From Inia geoffrensis (lineage: Eukaryota > Chordata > Mammalia > Artiodactyla > Iniidae): DNA of 64,000 bases. Below are positions 36,456 through 50,342 of this stretch, piece by piece. Under the pieces are notes generated by a model. It searched no databases, was not told where the DNA came from, and worked only from the letters and a program-made list of their open reading frames with translations. A program made the translations under genes and the position numbers. The DNA is taken from contig JAZAQT010000616.1 in NCBI GenBank assembly GCA_036417435.1, positions 248,001 to 312,000 of the forward strand, given 5' to 3'. Within the stretch, counting starts at the first letter, position 1. Every line of letters begins with the position of its first letter.

Positions 36456-38191
36456 AAAGGAGATCTTTGGCACTGTAACTCACAATCCTGCAGAGTTCCA
36501 AATGACCCCTATCATCCATAAATTTATTGAAGGAAGGCTGTGAAGAGGACTTGAACGCGACGCAGAATTGCAGAAAACAGATATCAGGGGGTAGATAAGA
36601 ATCGCTCTGAAAGCGTAGGAAAAGAGGCAGCAGTTCGACAGTGATGCACTTGGCCAAAAAGGGCGTATGCGTTTTTTCCTGAATATATTCAGGAAAAAAC
36701 GCATACGCACTTTTTGGCCAACCAAGCAAGCCTGCAATGGAAATCCGCACTACAAGGAAGTCTCACTTCCCACCGATCCAAAGGGCCGTCCGAAAAAAGT
36801 GTAAAATCCAGAGAGGCAGGACAGGCCGTGGAGAACCGGCAGCCTTGTTATGCTGATGGGCGGGATGTAAATTGCCAACAGCCACTCTGGAGAAGTGGAT
36901 GGTGTTTCCTGGAACAAAGAAAAAACCAAGCTAGAGAGCCTAGGGCACTTCCACTTATGGTGCTATAGATTCGGAAAATTTAAATGAAAAAGACACAGCC
37001 ACACCAAAGTTTGGGGCTGCTCTGTGTACGGGATCCTTGACTATGGTACAACTTTAATAGCCCAGAAAGAGAAAAATGGATATAGAAGTTGTGGTACATC
37101 CCTACAATGGAATATCACTCAACAATGAAATCCATGGCAACACACCAGTAGCAGCATAATGACAGGATTTAGTTATGATAATTCTAAGTGAAATAAGTCA
37201 CACAGAAAAAGAAACATCATAAGATATCACTAATACCGGGAATGTAAACACGGCTACGTGTGAACTGCATTACAAAGCACAACAGAGTCTCACATTTACA
37301 AAAGAAACTTATGCTTGCTTAAGGGGAAAGGAGAGTGGGGAGGCTGCATAAAACCAGAGGTTCACATTAGGACAGATACCATTCCATAAGCCAAATATAT
37401 ATTAGACAAGACCTACTCCTTCCTCAACGAAATGGACTCAACACCCCGTATTCAAAACCTAGGAATATGTCTGACTATGAAGAAAATTAAAACCCATACA
37501 TTTATAGGTCTCCATAAGAAAATCATTTGTGTACAGCACCATACACACAGCAGTGTCAATAAGCTAAATCCCCTTATAAAAATAAATTTGAAAAACAAAA
37601 CACAAGGACTGTGAAATAGAGAGAAATTCTTAAATAAGTCCTTCAGGGCTTGTGAGGAATCTTGGATTTACCACCTCTACATCCACAGCTGGGGGAGAGA
37701 TAAGGCTGGACACTTGGGGCTGATACTATTGGTGAGGGAATGCAGACCCTTTGAGGTAATGGTGCATGGTTCCCATTCCACGGGTCCCAAATCTCCACGT
37801 TTAAGGGATTTATCCTTCAGCTAAAATATGCATGGAAAACCCAGAATATGGTCCACGAAGTGATCAGGCATAATTTCTAAAACTCATCGCCATTTTCGCC
37901 CCCTGATACTCGAGTTCGCCGTTCCAGATGCGATATTAACATTCTCCCCACTTGGAGAGTCAGTGCCTTTGACCTCTTGTTTGGCACAGTTTGCAATTTC
38001 TGTGGAAGATGAACAGGAATAAGGAGAACCAATGAGCGGCTAACTCGATGTGTTTGGACGGGCACATTGAACTCTGATTTCCCTACAGGAAGAAGAATTC
38101 ACCAAAGGCTCAGCGGGCCATGCCGGAACGAGATTAGGGCCTGAAGCAATTCTTCGGGTTTGCGGTCAGCTCACAAGAAAGCGAGTTGAGA
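36456..38191 (+). repeat. Satellite monomer 22 (1,736 bp)
   Basis: Palindrome 36650-36721 with the same right-arm mismatch as unit 21. L1-derived part 36733-37605. Private ATCCATAAATT; CCTTCCTCAACG near 37419 is shared with unit 32. Confidence 0.97.
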
Positions 38192-39927
38192 AAAGGAGAT
38201 CTTTGGCACTGTAACTCACAATCCTGCAGAGTTCCAAATGACCCCTATCATCCAAAAATTTATTGAAGGAAGGCTGTGAAGAGGACTTGAACGCGACGCA
38301 GAATTGCAGAAAACAGATATCAGGGGGTAGATAAGAATTGCTCTGAAAGCGTAGGAAAAGAGGCAGCAGTTCGACAGTGATGCACTTGGCCAAAAAGGGC
38401 GTATGCGTTTTTTCCTGAATATATTCAGGAAAAAACGCATACGCCCTTTTTGGCCAACCAAGCAAGCCTGCAATGGAAATCCGCACTACAAGGAAGTCTC
38501 ACTTCCCACCGATCCAAAGGGCCGTCCGAAAAAAGTGTAAAATCCAGAGAGGCAGGACAGGCCGTGGAGAACCGGCAGCCTTGTTATGCTGATGGGCGGG
38601 ATGTAAATTGCCAACAGCCACTCTGGAGAAGTGGATGGTGTTTCCTGGAACAAAGAAAAAACCAAGCTAGAGAGCCTAGGGCACTTCCACTTATGGTGCT
38701 ATAGATTCGGAAAATTTAAATGAAAAAGACACAGCCACACCAAAGTTTGGGGCTGCTCTGTGTACGGGATCCTTGACTATGGTACAACTTTAATAGCCCA
38801 GAAAGAGAAAAATGGATATAGAAGTTGTGGTACATCCCTACAATGGAATATCACTCAACAATGAAATCCATGGCAACACACCAGTAGCAGCATAATGACA
38901 GGATTTAGTTATGATGATTCTAAGTGAAATAAGTCACACAGAAAAAGAAACATCATATGATATCACTAATACCGGGAATGTAAACACGGCTACGTGTGAA
39001 CTGCATTACAAAACACAACAGAGTCTCACATTTACAAAAGAAACTTATGCTTGCTTAAGGGGAAAGGAGAGTGGGGAGGCTGCATAAAACCAGAGGTTCA
39101 TATTAGGACAGATACCATTCCATAAGCCAAATATATATTAGACAAGACCTACTCCTTGCTCAACGAAATGGACTCAACACCCCGTATTCAAAACCTAGGA
39201 ATATGTCTGACTATGAAGAAAATTAAAACCCATACATTTATAGGTCTCCATAAGAAAATCATTTGTGTACAGCACCATACACACAGCAGTGTCAATAAGC
39301 TAAATCCCCTTATAAAAATAAATTTGAAAAACAAAACACAAGGACTGTGAAATAGAGAGAAATTCTTAAATAAGTCCTTCAGGGCTTGTGAGGAATCTTG
39401 GATTTACCACCTCTACATCCACAGCTGGGGGAGAGATAAGGCTGGACACTTGGGGCTGATACTATTGGTGAGGGAATGCAGACCCTTTGAGGTAATGGTG
39501 CATGGTTCCCATTCCACGGGTCCCAAATCTCCACGTTTAAGGGATTTATCCTTCAGCTAAAATATGCATGGAAAACCCAGAATATGGTCCACGAAGTGAT
39601 CAGGCATAATTTCTAAAACTCATCGCCATTTTCGCCCCCTGATACTCGAGTTCGCCGTTCCAGATGCGATATTAACATTCTCCCCACTTGGAGAGTCAGT
39701 GCCTTTGACCTCTTGTTTGGCACAGTTTGCAATTTCTGTGGAAGATGAACAGGAATAAGGAGAACCAATGAGCGGCTAACTCGATGTGTTTGGACGGGCA
39801 CATTGAACTCTGATTTCCCTACAGGAAGAAGAATTCACCAAAGGCTCAGCGGGCCATGCCGGAACGAGATTAGGGCCTGAAGCAATTCTTCGGGTTTGCG
39901 GTCAGCTCACAAGAAAGCGAGTTGAGA
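38192..39927 (+). repeat. Satellite monomer 23 (1,736 bp)
   Basis: Perfect palindrome 38386-38457; L1-derived part 38469-39341. Close to consensus; CATATGATATC near 38953 as in units 15 and 19, and GGGTTTGCGG at its end. Confidence 0.97.
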
Positions 39928-41663
39928 AAAGGAGATCTTTGGCACTGTAACTCACAATGCTGCAGAGTTCCAAATGACCCCTATCATCCAAAAATTTATT
40001 GAAGGAAGGCTGTGAAGAGGACTTGAACGCGACGCAGAATTGCAGAAAACAGATATCAGGGGGTAGATAAGAATCGCTCTGAAAGCGTAGGAAAAGAGGC
40101 AGCAGTTCGACAGTGATGCACTTGGCCAAAAAGGGCGTATGCGTTTTTTCCTGAATATATTCAGGAAAAAACGCATACGCCCTTTTTGGCCAACCAAGCA
40201 AGCCTGCAATGGAAATCCGCACTACAAGGAAGTCTCACTTCCCACCGATCCAAAGGGCCGTCCGAAAAAAGTGTAAAATCCAGAGAGGCAGGACAGGCCA
40301 TGGAGAACCGGCAGCCTTGTTATGCTGATGGGCGGGATGTAAATTGCCAACAGCCACTCTGGAGAAGTGGATGGTGTTTCCTGGAACAAAGAAAAAACCA
40401 AGCTAGAGAGCCTAGGGCACTTCCACTTATGGTGCTATAGATTCGGAAAATTTAAATGAAAAAGACACAGCCACACCAAAGTTTGGGGCTGCTCTGTGTA
40501 CGGGATCCTTGACTATGGTACAACTTTAATAGCCCAGAAAGAGAAAAATGGATATAGAAGTTGTGGTACATCCCTACAATGGAATATCACTCAACAATGA
40601 AATCCATGGCAACACACCAGTAGCAGCATAATGACAGGATTTAGTTATGATGATTCTAAGTGAAATAAGTCACACAGAAAAAGAAACATCATAAGATATC
40701 ACTAATACCGGGAATGTAAACACGGCTACGTGTGAACTGCATTACAAAACACAACAGAGTCTCACATTTACAAAAGAAACTTATGCTTGCTTAAGGGGAA
40801 AGGAGAGTGGGGAGGCTGCATAAAACCAGAGGTTCACATTAGGACAGATACCATTCCATAAGCCAAATATATATTAGACAAGACCTACTCCTTGCTCAAC
40901 CAAATGGACTCAACACCCAGTATTCAAAACCTTGGAATATGCCTGACTATGAAGAAAATTAAAACCCATACATTTATAGGTCTCCAGAAGAAAATCATTT
41001 GTGTACAGCACCATACACACAGCAGTGTCAATAAGCTAAAACCCCATATAAAAATAAATTTGAAAAACAAAACACAAGGACTGTGAAATAGAGAGAAATT
41101 CTTAAATAAGTCCTTCAGGGCTTGTGAGGAATCTTGGATTTACCACCTCTACATCCACAGCTGGGGGAGAGATAAGGCTGGACACTTGGGGCTGATAGTA
41201 TTGGTGAGGGAATGCAGACCCTTTGAGGTAATGGTGCATGGTTCCCATTCCACGGGTCCCAAATCTCCACGTTTAAGGGATTTATCGTTCAGCTAAAATA
41301 TGCATGGAAAACCCAGAATATGGTCCACGAAGTGATCAGGCATAATTTCTAATACTCATCGCCATTTTCGCCCCCTGATACTCGAGTTCGCCGTTCCAGA
41401 TGCGATATTAACATTCTCCCCACTTGGAGAGTCAGTGCCTTTGGCCTCTTGTTTGGCACAGTTTGCAATTTCTGTGGAAGATGAACAGGAATAAGGAGAA
41501 CCAATGAGCGGCTAACTCGATGTGTTTGGAGGGGCACATTGAACTCTGATTTCCCTACAGGAAGAAGAATTCACCAAAGGCTCAGCGGGCCATACCGGAA
41601 CGAGATTAGGGCCTGAAGCAATTCTTCGGGTTTTCGGTCAGCTCACAAGAAAGCGAGTTGAGA
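39928..41663 (+). repeat. Satellite monomer 24 (1,736 bp)
   Basis: Perfect palindrome 40122-40193; L1-derived part 40205-41077. GGCCATGGAG near 40297, otherwise seen only in units 32-37. Private AAAACCCCAT, ATCGTTCAG, TAATACTC, TTGGCCTC, GGAGGGGC and CATACCGG. Confidence 0.97.
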
Positions 41664-43399
41664 AAAGGAGATCTTTGGCACTGTAACTCACAATCCTGCA
41701 GAGTTCCAAATGACCCCTATCATCCAAAAATTTATTGAAGGAAGGCTGTGAAGAGGACTTGAACGCGACGCAGAATTGCAGAAAACAGATATCAGGGGGT
41801 AGATAAGAATCGCTCTGAAAGCGTAGGAAAAGAGGCAGCAGTTCGACAGTGATGCACTTGGCCAAAAAGGGCGTATGCGTTTTTTCCTGAATATATTCAG
41901 GAAAAAACGCATACGCCCTTTTTGGCCAACCAAGCAAGCCTGCAATGGAAATCCGCACTACAAAGAAGTCTCACTTCCCACGGATCCAAAGGGCCGTCCG
42001 AAAAAAGTGTAAAATCCAGAGAGGCAGGACAGGCCGTGGAGAACCGGCAGCCTTGTTATGCTGATGGGCGGGATGTAAATTGCCAACAGCCACTCTGGAG
42101 AAGTGGATGGTGTTTCCTGGAACAAAGAAAAAACCAAGCTAGAGAGCCTAGGGCACTTCCACTTATGGTGCTATAGATTCGGAAAATTTAAATGAAAAAG
42201 ACACAGCCACACCAAAGTTTGGGGCTGCTCTGTGTACGGGATCCTTGACTATGGTACAACTTTAATAGCCCAGAAAGAGAAAAATGGATATAGAAGTTGT
42301 GGTACATCCCTAAAATGGAATATCACTCAACAATGAAATCCATGGCAACACACCAGTAGCAGCATAATGACAGGATTTAGTTATGATGATTCTAAGTGAA
42401 ATAAGTCACACAGAAAAAGAAACATCATAAGATATCACTAATACCGGGAATGTAAACACGGCTACGTGTGAACTGCATTACAAAACACAACAGAGTCTCA
42501 CATTTACAAAAGAAACTTATGCTTGCTTAAGGGGAAAGGAGAGTGGGGAAGCTGCATAAAACCAGAGGTTCACATTAGGACAGATACCATTCCATAAGCC
42601 AAATATATATTAGACAAGACCTACTCCTTGCTCAACGAAATGGACTCAACACCCCGTATTCAAAACCTAGGAATATGCCTGATTATGAAGAAAATTAAAA
42701 CCCATACATTTATAGGTCTCCATAAGAAAATCATTTGTGTACAGCACCATACACACAGCAGTGTCAATAAGCTAAATCCCCTTATAAAAATAAATTTGAA
42801 AAACAAAACACAAGGACTGTGAAATAGAGAGAAATTCTTAAATAAGTCCTTCAGGGCTTGTGAGGAATCTTGGATTTACCACCTCTACATCCACAGCTGG
42901 GGGAGAGATAAGGCTGGACACTTGGGGCTGATAGTATTGGTGAGGGAATGCAGACCCTTTGAGGTAATGGTGCATGGTTCCCATTCCACGGGTCCCAAAT
43001 CTCCACGTTTAAGGGATTTATCCTTGAGCTAAAATATGCATGGAAAACCCAGAATATGGTCCACGAAGTGATCAGGCATAATTTCTAAAACTCATCGCCA
43101 TTTTCGCCCCCTGATACTCGAGTTCGCCGTTCCAGATGCGATATTAACATTCTCCCCACTTGGAGAGTCAGTGCCTTTGACCTCTTGTTTGGCACAGTTT
43201 GCAATTTCTGTGGAAGATGAACAGGAATAAGGAGAACCAATGAGCGGCTAACTCGATGTGTTTAGACGGGCACATTGAACTCTGATTTCCCTACAGGAAG
43301 AAGAATTCACCAAAGGCTCAGCGGGCCATGCCGGAACGAGATTAGGGCCTGAAGCAATTCTTCGGGTTTTCGGTCAGCTCAGAAGAAAGCGAGTTGAGA
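41664..43399 (+). repeat. Satellite monomer 25 (1,736 bp)
   Basis: Perfect palindrome 41858-41929; L1-derived part 41941-42813. Extra BamHI site near 41982. TTTAGACGGG and CTCAGAAGAAAG at its right end recur at the end of unit 26, marking a one-unit duplication. Confidence 0.97.
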
Positions 43400-45134
43400 A
43401 AAGGAGATCTTTGGCACTGTAACTCACAATGCTGCAGAGTTCCAAATGACCCTTATCATCCAAAAATTTATTGAAGGAAGGCTGTGAAGAGGACTTGAAC
43501 GCGACGCAGAATTGCAGAAAACAGATATCAGAGGGTAGATAAGAATCGCTCTGAAAGCGTAGGAAAAGAGGCAGCAGTTCGACAGTGATGCACTTGGCCA
43601 AAAAGGGCGTATGCGTTTTTTCCTGAATATATTCAGGAAAAAACGCATACGCCGTTTTTGGCCAACCAAGCAAGCCTGCAATGGAAATCCGCACTACAAG
43701 AAGTCTCACTTCCCACCGATCCAAAGGGCCGTCCGAAAAAAGTGTAAAATCCAGAGAGGCAGGACAGGCCGTGGAGAACCGGCAGCCTTGTTATGCTGAT
43801 GGGCGGGATGTAAATTGCCAACAGCCACTCTGGAGAAGTGGATGGTGTTTCCTGGAACAAAGAAAAAACCAAGCTAGAGAGCCTAGGGCACTTCCACTTA
43901 TGGTGCTATAGATTCGGAAAATTTAAATGAAAAAGACACAGCCACACCAAAGTTTGGGGCTGCTCTGTGTACGGGATCCTTGACTATGGTACAACTTTAA
44001 TAGCCCAGAAAGAGAAAAATGGATATAGAAGTTGTGGTACATCCCTACAATGGAATATCACTCAACAATGAAATCCATGGCAACACACCAGTAGCAGCAT
44101 AATGACAGGATTTAGTTATGATGATTCTAAGTGAAATAAGTCACACAGAAAAAGAAACATCATAAGATATCACTAATAACGGGAATGTAAACACGGCTAC
44201 GTGTGAACTGCATTACAAAACACAACAGAGTCTCACATTTACAAAAGAAACTTATGTTTGCTTAAGGGGAAAGGAGAGTGGGGAGGCTGCATAAAACCAG
44301 AGGTTCATATTAGGACAGATACCATTCCATAAGCCAAATATATATTAGACAAGACCTACTCCTTGCTCAACGAAATGGACTCAACACCCCGTATTCAAAA
44401 CCTAGGAATATGCCTGACTATGAAGAAAATTAAAACCCATACATTTATAGGTCTCCATAAGAAAATCATTTGTGTACAGCACCATACACACAGCAGTGTC
44501 AATAAGCTAAATCCCCTTATAAAAATAAATTTGAAAAACAAAACACAAGGACTGTGAAATAGAGAGAAATTCTTAAATAAGTCCTTCAGGGCTTGTGAGG
44601 AATCTTGGATTTACCACCTCTACATCCACAGCTGGGGGAGAGATAAGGCTGGACACTTGGGGCTGATAGTATTGGTGAGGGAATGCAGACCCTTTGAGGT
44701 AATGGTGCATGGTTCCCATTCCACGGGTCCCAAATCTCCACGTTTAAGGGATTTATCCTTCAGCTAAAATATGCATGGAAAACCCAGAATATGGTCCACG
44801 AAGTGATCAGGCATAATTTCTAAAACTCATCGCCATTTTCGCCCCCTGATACTGGAGTTCGCCGTTCCAGATGCGATATTAACATTCTCCCCACTTGGAG
44901 AGTCAGTGCCTTTGACCTCTTGTTTGGCACAGTTTGCAATTTCTGTGGAAGATGAACAGGAATAAGGAGAACCAATGAGCGGCTAACTCGATGTGTTTAG
45001 ACGGGCACATTGAACTCTGATTTCCCTACAGGAAGAAGAATTCACCAAAGGCTCAGCGGGCCATGCCGGAACGAGATTAGGGCCTGAAGCAATTCTTCGG
45101 GTTTTCGGTCAGCTCAGAAGAAAGCGAGTTGAGA
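43400..45134 (+). repeat. Satellite monomer 26 (1,735 bp)
   Basis: Palindrome 43594-43665 has one right-arm mismatch (CGCCGTTTTT). L1-derived part 43677-44548. The only unit in the middle of the window with the G deletion (near 43700). ACTGGAG removes the XhoI site. Shares CCCTTATCATCC and CAGAGGGTAG with unit 27. Confidence 0.97.
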
Positions 45135-46870
45135 AAAGGAGATCTTTGGCACTGTAACTCACAATGCTGCAGAGTTCCAAATGACCCTTATCATCCAAAA
45201 ATTTATTGAAGGAAGGCTGTGAAGAGGACTTGAACGCGACGCAGAATTGCAGAAAACAGATATCAGAGGGTAGATAAGAATCGCTCTGAAAGCGTAGGAA
45301 AAGAGGCAGCAGTTCGACAGTGATGCACTTGGCCAAAAAGGGCGTATGCGTTTTTTCCTGAATATATTCAGGAAAAAACGCATACGCCCTTTTTGGCCAA
45401 CCAAGCAAGCCTGCAATGGAAATCCGCACTACAAGGAAGTCTCACTTCCCACCGATCCAAAGGGCCGTCCGAAAAAAGTGTAAAATCCAGAGAGGCAGGA
45501 CAGGCCGTGGAGAACCGGCAGCCTTGTTATGCTGATGGGCGGGATGTAAATTGCCAACAGCCACTCTGGAGAAGTGGATGGTGTTTCCTGGAACAAAGAA
45601 AAAACCAAGCTAGAGAGCCTAGGGCACTTCCACTTATGGTGCTATAGATTCGGAAAATTTAAATGAAAAAGACACAGCCACACCAAAGTTTGGGGCTGCT
45701 CTGTGTACGGGATCCTTGACTATGGTACAACTTTAATAGCCCAGAAAGAGAAAAATGGATATAGAAGTTGTGGTACATCCCTACAATGGAATATCACTCA
45801 ACAATGAAATCCATGGCAACACACCAGTAGCAGCATAATGACAGGATTTAGTTATGATGATTCTAAGTGAAATAAGTCACACAGAAAAAGAAACATCATA
45901 AGATATCACTAATACCGGGAATGTAAACACGGCTACGTGTGAACTGCATTACAAAACACAACAGAGTCTCACATTTACAAAAGAAACTTATGCTTGCTTA
46001 AGGGGAAAGGAGAGTGGGGAGGCTGCATAAAACCAGAGGTTCACATTAGGACAGATACCATTCCATAAGCCAAATATATATTAGACAAGACCTACTCCTT
46101 GCTCAACCAAATGGACTCAACACCCAGTATTCAAAACCTTGGAATATGCCTGACTATGAAGAAAATTAAAACCCATACATTTATAGGTCTCCAGAAGAAA
46201 ATCATTTGTGTACAGCACCATACACACAGCAGTGTCAATAAGCTAAATCCCCATATAAAAATAAATTTGAAAAACAAAACACAAGAACTGTGAAATAGAG
46301 AGAAATTCTTAAATAAGTCCTTCAGGGCTTGTGAGGAATCTTGGATTTACCACCTCTACATCCACAGCTGGGGGAGAGATAAGGCTGGACACTTGGGGCT
46401 GATAGTATTGGTGAGGGAATGCAGACCCTTTGAGGTAATGGTGCATGGATCCCATTCCACGGGTCCCAAATCTCCACGTTTAAGGGATTTATCCTTCAGC
46501 TAAAATATGCATGGAAAACCCAGAATATGGTCCACGAAGTGATCAGGCATAATTTCTAAAACTCATCGCCATTTTCGCCCCCTGATACTCGAGTTCGCCG
46601 TTCCAGATGCGATATTAACATTCTCCCCACTTGGAGAGTCAGTGCCTTTGACCTCTTGTTTGGCACAGTTTCCAATTTCTGTGGAAGATGAACAGGAATA
46701 AGGAGAACCAATGAGCGGCTAACTCGATGTGTTTGGACGGGCACATTGAACTCTGATTTCCCTACAGGAAGAAGAATTCACCAAAGGCTCAGCGGGCCAT
46801 GCCGGAACGAGATTAGGGCCTGAAGCAATTCTTCGGGTTTTCGGTCAGCTCACAAGAAAGCGAGTTGAGA
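45135..46870 (+). repeat. Satellite monomer 27 (1,736 bp)
   Basis: Perfect palindrome 45329-45400; L1-derived part 45412-46284. Its left part copies unit 26. Private CAAGAACTG, plus a new BamHI site in CATGGATCCC near 46447; AGTTTCCAATT is shared with units 28 and 30. Confidence 0.97.
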
Positions 46871-48606
46871 AAAGGAGATCTTTGGCACTGTAACTCACAA
46901 TCCTGCAGAGTTCCAAATGACCCCTATCATCCAAAAATTTATTGAAGGAAGGCTGTGAAGAGGACTTGAACGCGACGCAGAATTACAGAAAAAAGATATC
47001 AGGGGGTAGATAAGAATTGCTCTGAAAGCGTAGGAAAAGAGGCAGCAGTTCGACAGTGATGCACTTGGCCAAAAAGGGCGTATGCGTTTTTTCCTGAATA
47101 TATTCAGGAAAAAACGCATACGCCCTTTTTGGCCAACCAAGCAAGCCTGCAATGGAAATCCGCACTACAAGGAAGTCTCACTTCCCACCGATCCAAAGGG
47201 CCGTCCGAAAAAAGTGTAAAATCCAGAGAGGCAGGACAGGCCGTGGAGAACCGGCAGCCTTGTTATGCTGATGGCCGGGATGTAAATTGCCAACAGCCAC
47301 TCTGGAGAAGTGGATGGTGTTTCCTGGAACAAAGAAAAAACCAAGCTAGAGAGCCTAGGGCACTTCCACTTATGGTGCTATAGATTCGGAAAATTTAAAT
47401 GAAAAAGACACAGCCACACCAAAGTTTGGGGCTGCTCTGTGTACGGGATCCTTGACTATGGTACAACTTTAGTAGCCCAGAAAGAGAAAAATGGATATAG
47501 AAGTTGTGGTGCATCCCTACAATGGAATATCACTCAACAATGAAATCCATGGCAACACACCAGTAGCAGCATAATGACAGGATTTAGTTATGATGATTCT
47601 AAGCGTAATAAGTCACACAGAAAAAGAAACATCATAAGATATCACTAATACCGGGAATGTAAACACGGCTACGTTTGAACTGCATTACAAAACACAACAG
47701 AGTCTCACATTTACAAAAGAAACTTATGCTTGCTTAAGGGGAAAGGAGAGTGGGGAGGCTGCATAAAACCAGAGGTTCACATTAGGACAGATACCATTCC
47801 ATAAGCCAAATATATATTAGACAAGACCTACTCCTTGCTCAACCAAATGGACTCAACACCCAGTATTCAAAACCTTGGAATATGCCTGACTATGAAGAAA
47901 ATTAAAACCCATACATTTATAGGTCTCCAGAAGAAAATCATTTGTGTACAGCACCATACACACAGCAGTGTCAATAAGCTAAATCCCCATATAAAAATAA
48001 ATTTGAAAAACAAAACACAAGGACTGTGAAATAGAGAGAAATTCTTAAATAAGTCCTTCAGGGCTTGTGAGGAATCTTGGATTTACCACCTCTACATCCA
48101 CAGCTGGGGGAGAGATAAGGCTGGACACTTGGGGCTGATAGTATTGGTGAGGGAATGCAGACCCTTTGAGGTAATGGTGCATGGTTCCCATTCCACGGGT
48201 CCCAAATCTCCACGTTTAAGGGATTTATCCTTCAGCTAAAATATGCATGGAAAACCCACAGTATGGTCCACGAAGTGATCAGGCATAATTTCTAAAACTC
48301 ATCGCCATTTTCGCCCCCTGATACTCGAGTTCGCCTTTCCAGATGCGATATTAACATTCTCCCCACTTGGAGAGTCAGTGCCTTTGACCTCTTGTTTGGC
48401 ACAGTTTCCAATTTCTGTGGAAGATGAACAGGAATAAGGAGAACCAATGAGCGGCTAACTCGATGTGTTTGGACGGGCACATTGAACTCTGATTTCCCTA
48501 CAGGAAGAAGAATTCACCAAAGGCTCAGCGGGCCATGCCGGAACGAGATTAGGGCCTGAAGCAATTCTTCGGGTTTTCGGTCAGCTCACAAGAAAGCGAG
48601 TTGAGA
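46871..48606 (+). repeat. Satellite monomer 28 (1,736 bp), duplicated as monomer 30
   Basis: Perfect palindrome 47065-47136; L1-derived part 47148-48020. Shared with 30: CAGAAAAAAGATATC, CTTTAGTAGCCC, CTAAGCGTAATAAG, CTACGTTTGAAC, CACAGTATGG, TTCGCCTTTCC. Private AATTACAG, TGGCCGGG and GTGCATCC. Confidence 0.97.
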
Positions 48607-49610
48607 AAAGGAGATCTTTGGCACTGTAACTCACAATCCTGCAGAGTTCCAAATGACCCCTATCATCCAAAAATTTATTGAAGGAAGGCTGTGAAGAGGA
48701 CTTGAACGCGACGCAGAATTGCAGAAAACAGATATCAGGGGGTAGATAAGAATCGCTCTGAAAGCGTAGGAAAAGAGGCAGCAGTTCGACAGTGATGCAC
48801 TTGGCCAAAAAGGGCGTATGCGTTTTTTCCTGAATATATTCAGGAAAAAACGCATACGCCCTTTTTGGCCAACCAAGCAAGACTGCAATGGAAATCCGCA
48901 CTACAAGGAAGTCTCACTTCCCACCGATCCAAAGGGCCGTCCGAAAAAAGTGTAAAATCCAGAGAGGCAGGAGAGGCCGTGGAGAACCGGCAGCCTTGTT
49001 ATGCTGATGGGCGGGATGTAAATTGCCAACAGCCACTCTGGAGAAGTGGATGGTGTTTCCTGGAACAAAGAAAAAACCAAGCTAGAGAGCCTAGGGCACT
49101 TCCACTTATGGTGCTATAGATTCGGAAAATTTAAATGAAAAAGACACAGCCACACCAAAGTTTGGGGCTGCTCTGTGTACGGGATCCTTGACTATGGTAC
49201 AACTTTAATAGCCCAGAAAGAGAAAAATGGATATAGAAGTTGTGGTACATCCCTACAATGGAATATCACTCAACAATGAAATCCATGGCAACACACCAGT
49301 AGCAGCATAATGACAGGATTTAGTTATGATAATTCTAAGTGAAATAAGTCACACAGAAAAAGAAACATCATAAGATATCACTAATACCGGGAATGTAAAC
49401 ACGGCTACGTGTGAACTGCATTACAAAGCACAACAGAGTCTCACATTTACAAAAGAAACTTATGCTTGCTTAAGGGGAAAGGAGAGTGGGGAGGCTGCAT
49501 AAAACCAGAGGTTCACATTAGGACAGATACCATTCCATAAGCCAAATATATATTAGACAAGACCTACTCCTTGCTCAACGAAATGGACTCAACACCCCGT
49601 ATTCAAAAAC
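46987..49610 (+). repeat. Duplicated two-monomer block, copy C
   Basis: It shares ten or more rare variants with 50459-53082 at an offset of 3,472 bp. The left limit lies between 46669 (AGTTTCCAATT here, AGTTTGCAATT in the partner) and 46987; the right limit lies between 49610 and about 49875, where GATACTATT and GATAGTATT differ. Confidence 0.85.
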
Positions 49611-50342
49611 TAGGAATATGCCTGACTATGAAGAAAATTAAAACCCATACATTTATAGGTCTCCATAAGAAAATCATTTGTGTACAGCACCATACACACA
49701 GCAGTGTCAATAAGCTAAATCCCCTTATAAAAATAAATTTGAAAAACAAAACACAAGGACTGTGAAATAGAGAGAAATTCTTAAATAAGTCCTTCAGGGC
49801 TTGTGAGGAATCTTGGATTTACCACCTCTACATCCACAGCTGGGGGAGAGATAAGGCTGGACACTTGGGGCTGATACTATTGGTGAGGGAATGCAGACCC
49901 TTTGAGGTAATGGTGCATGGTTCCCATTCCACGGGTCCCAAATCTCCACGTTTAAGGGATTTATCCTTCAGCTAAAATATGCATGGAAAACCCAGAATAT
50001 GGTCCACGAAGTGATCAGGCATAATTTCTAAAACTCATCGCCATTTTCGCCCCCTGATACTCGAGTTCGCCGTTCCACATGCGATATTAACATTCTCCCC
50101 ACTTGGAGAGTCAGTGCCTTTGACCTCTTGTTTGGCACAGTTTGCAATTTCTGTGGAAGATGAACAGGAATAAGGAGAACCAATGAGCGGCTAACTCGAT
50201 GTGTTTGGACGGGCACATTGAACTCTGATTTCCCTACAGGAAGAAGAATTCACCAAAGGCTCAGCGGGCCATGCCGGAACGAGATTAGGGCCTGAAGCAA
50301 TTCTTCGGGTTTTCGGTCAGCTCACAAGAAAGCGAGTTGAGA
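48607..50342 (+). repeat. Satellite monomer 29 (1,736 bp), duplicated as monomer 31
   Basis: Perfect palindrome 48801-48872; L1-derived part 48884-49756. Shared with 31: GCAAGACTGC, GATAATTC, AAAGCACAAC, CAAAAACTAGG. Private GGAGAGGCC and CCACATGCG. Confidence 0.97.
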
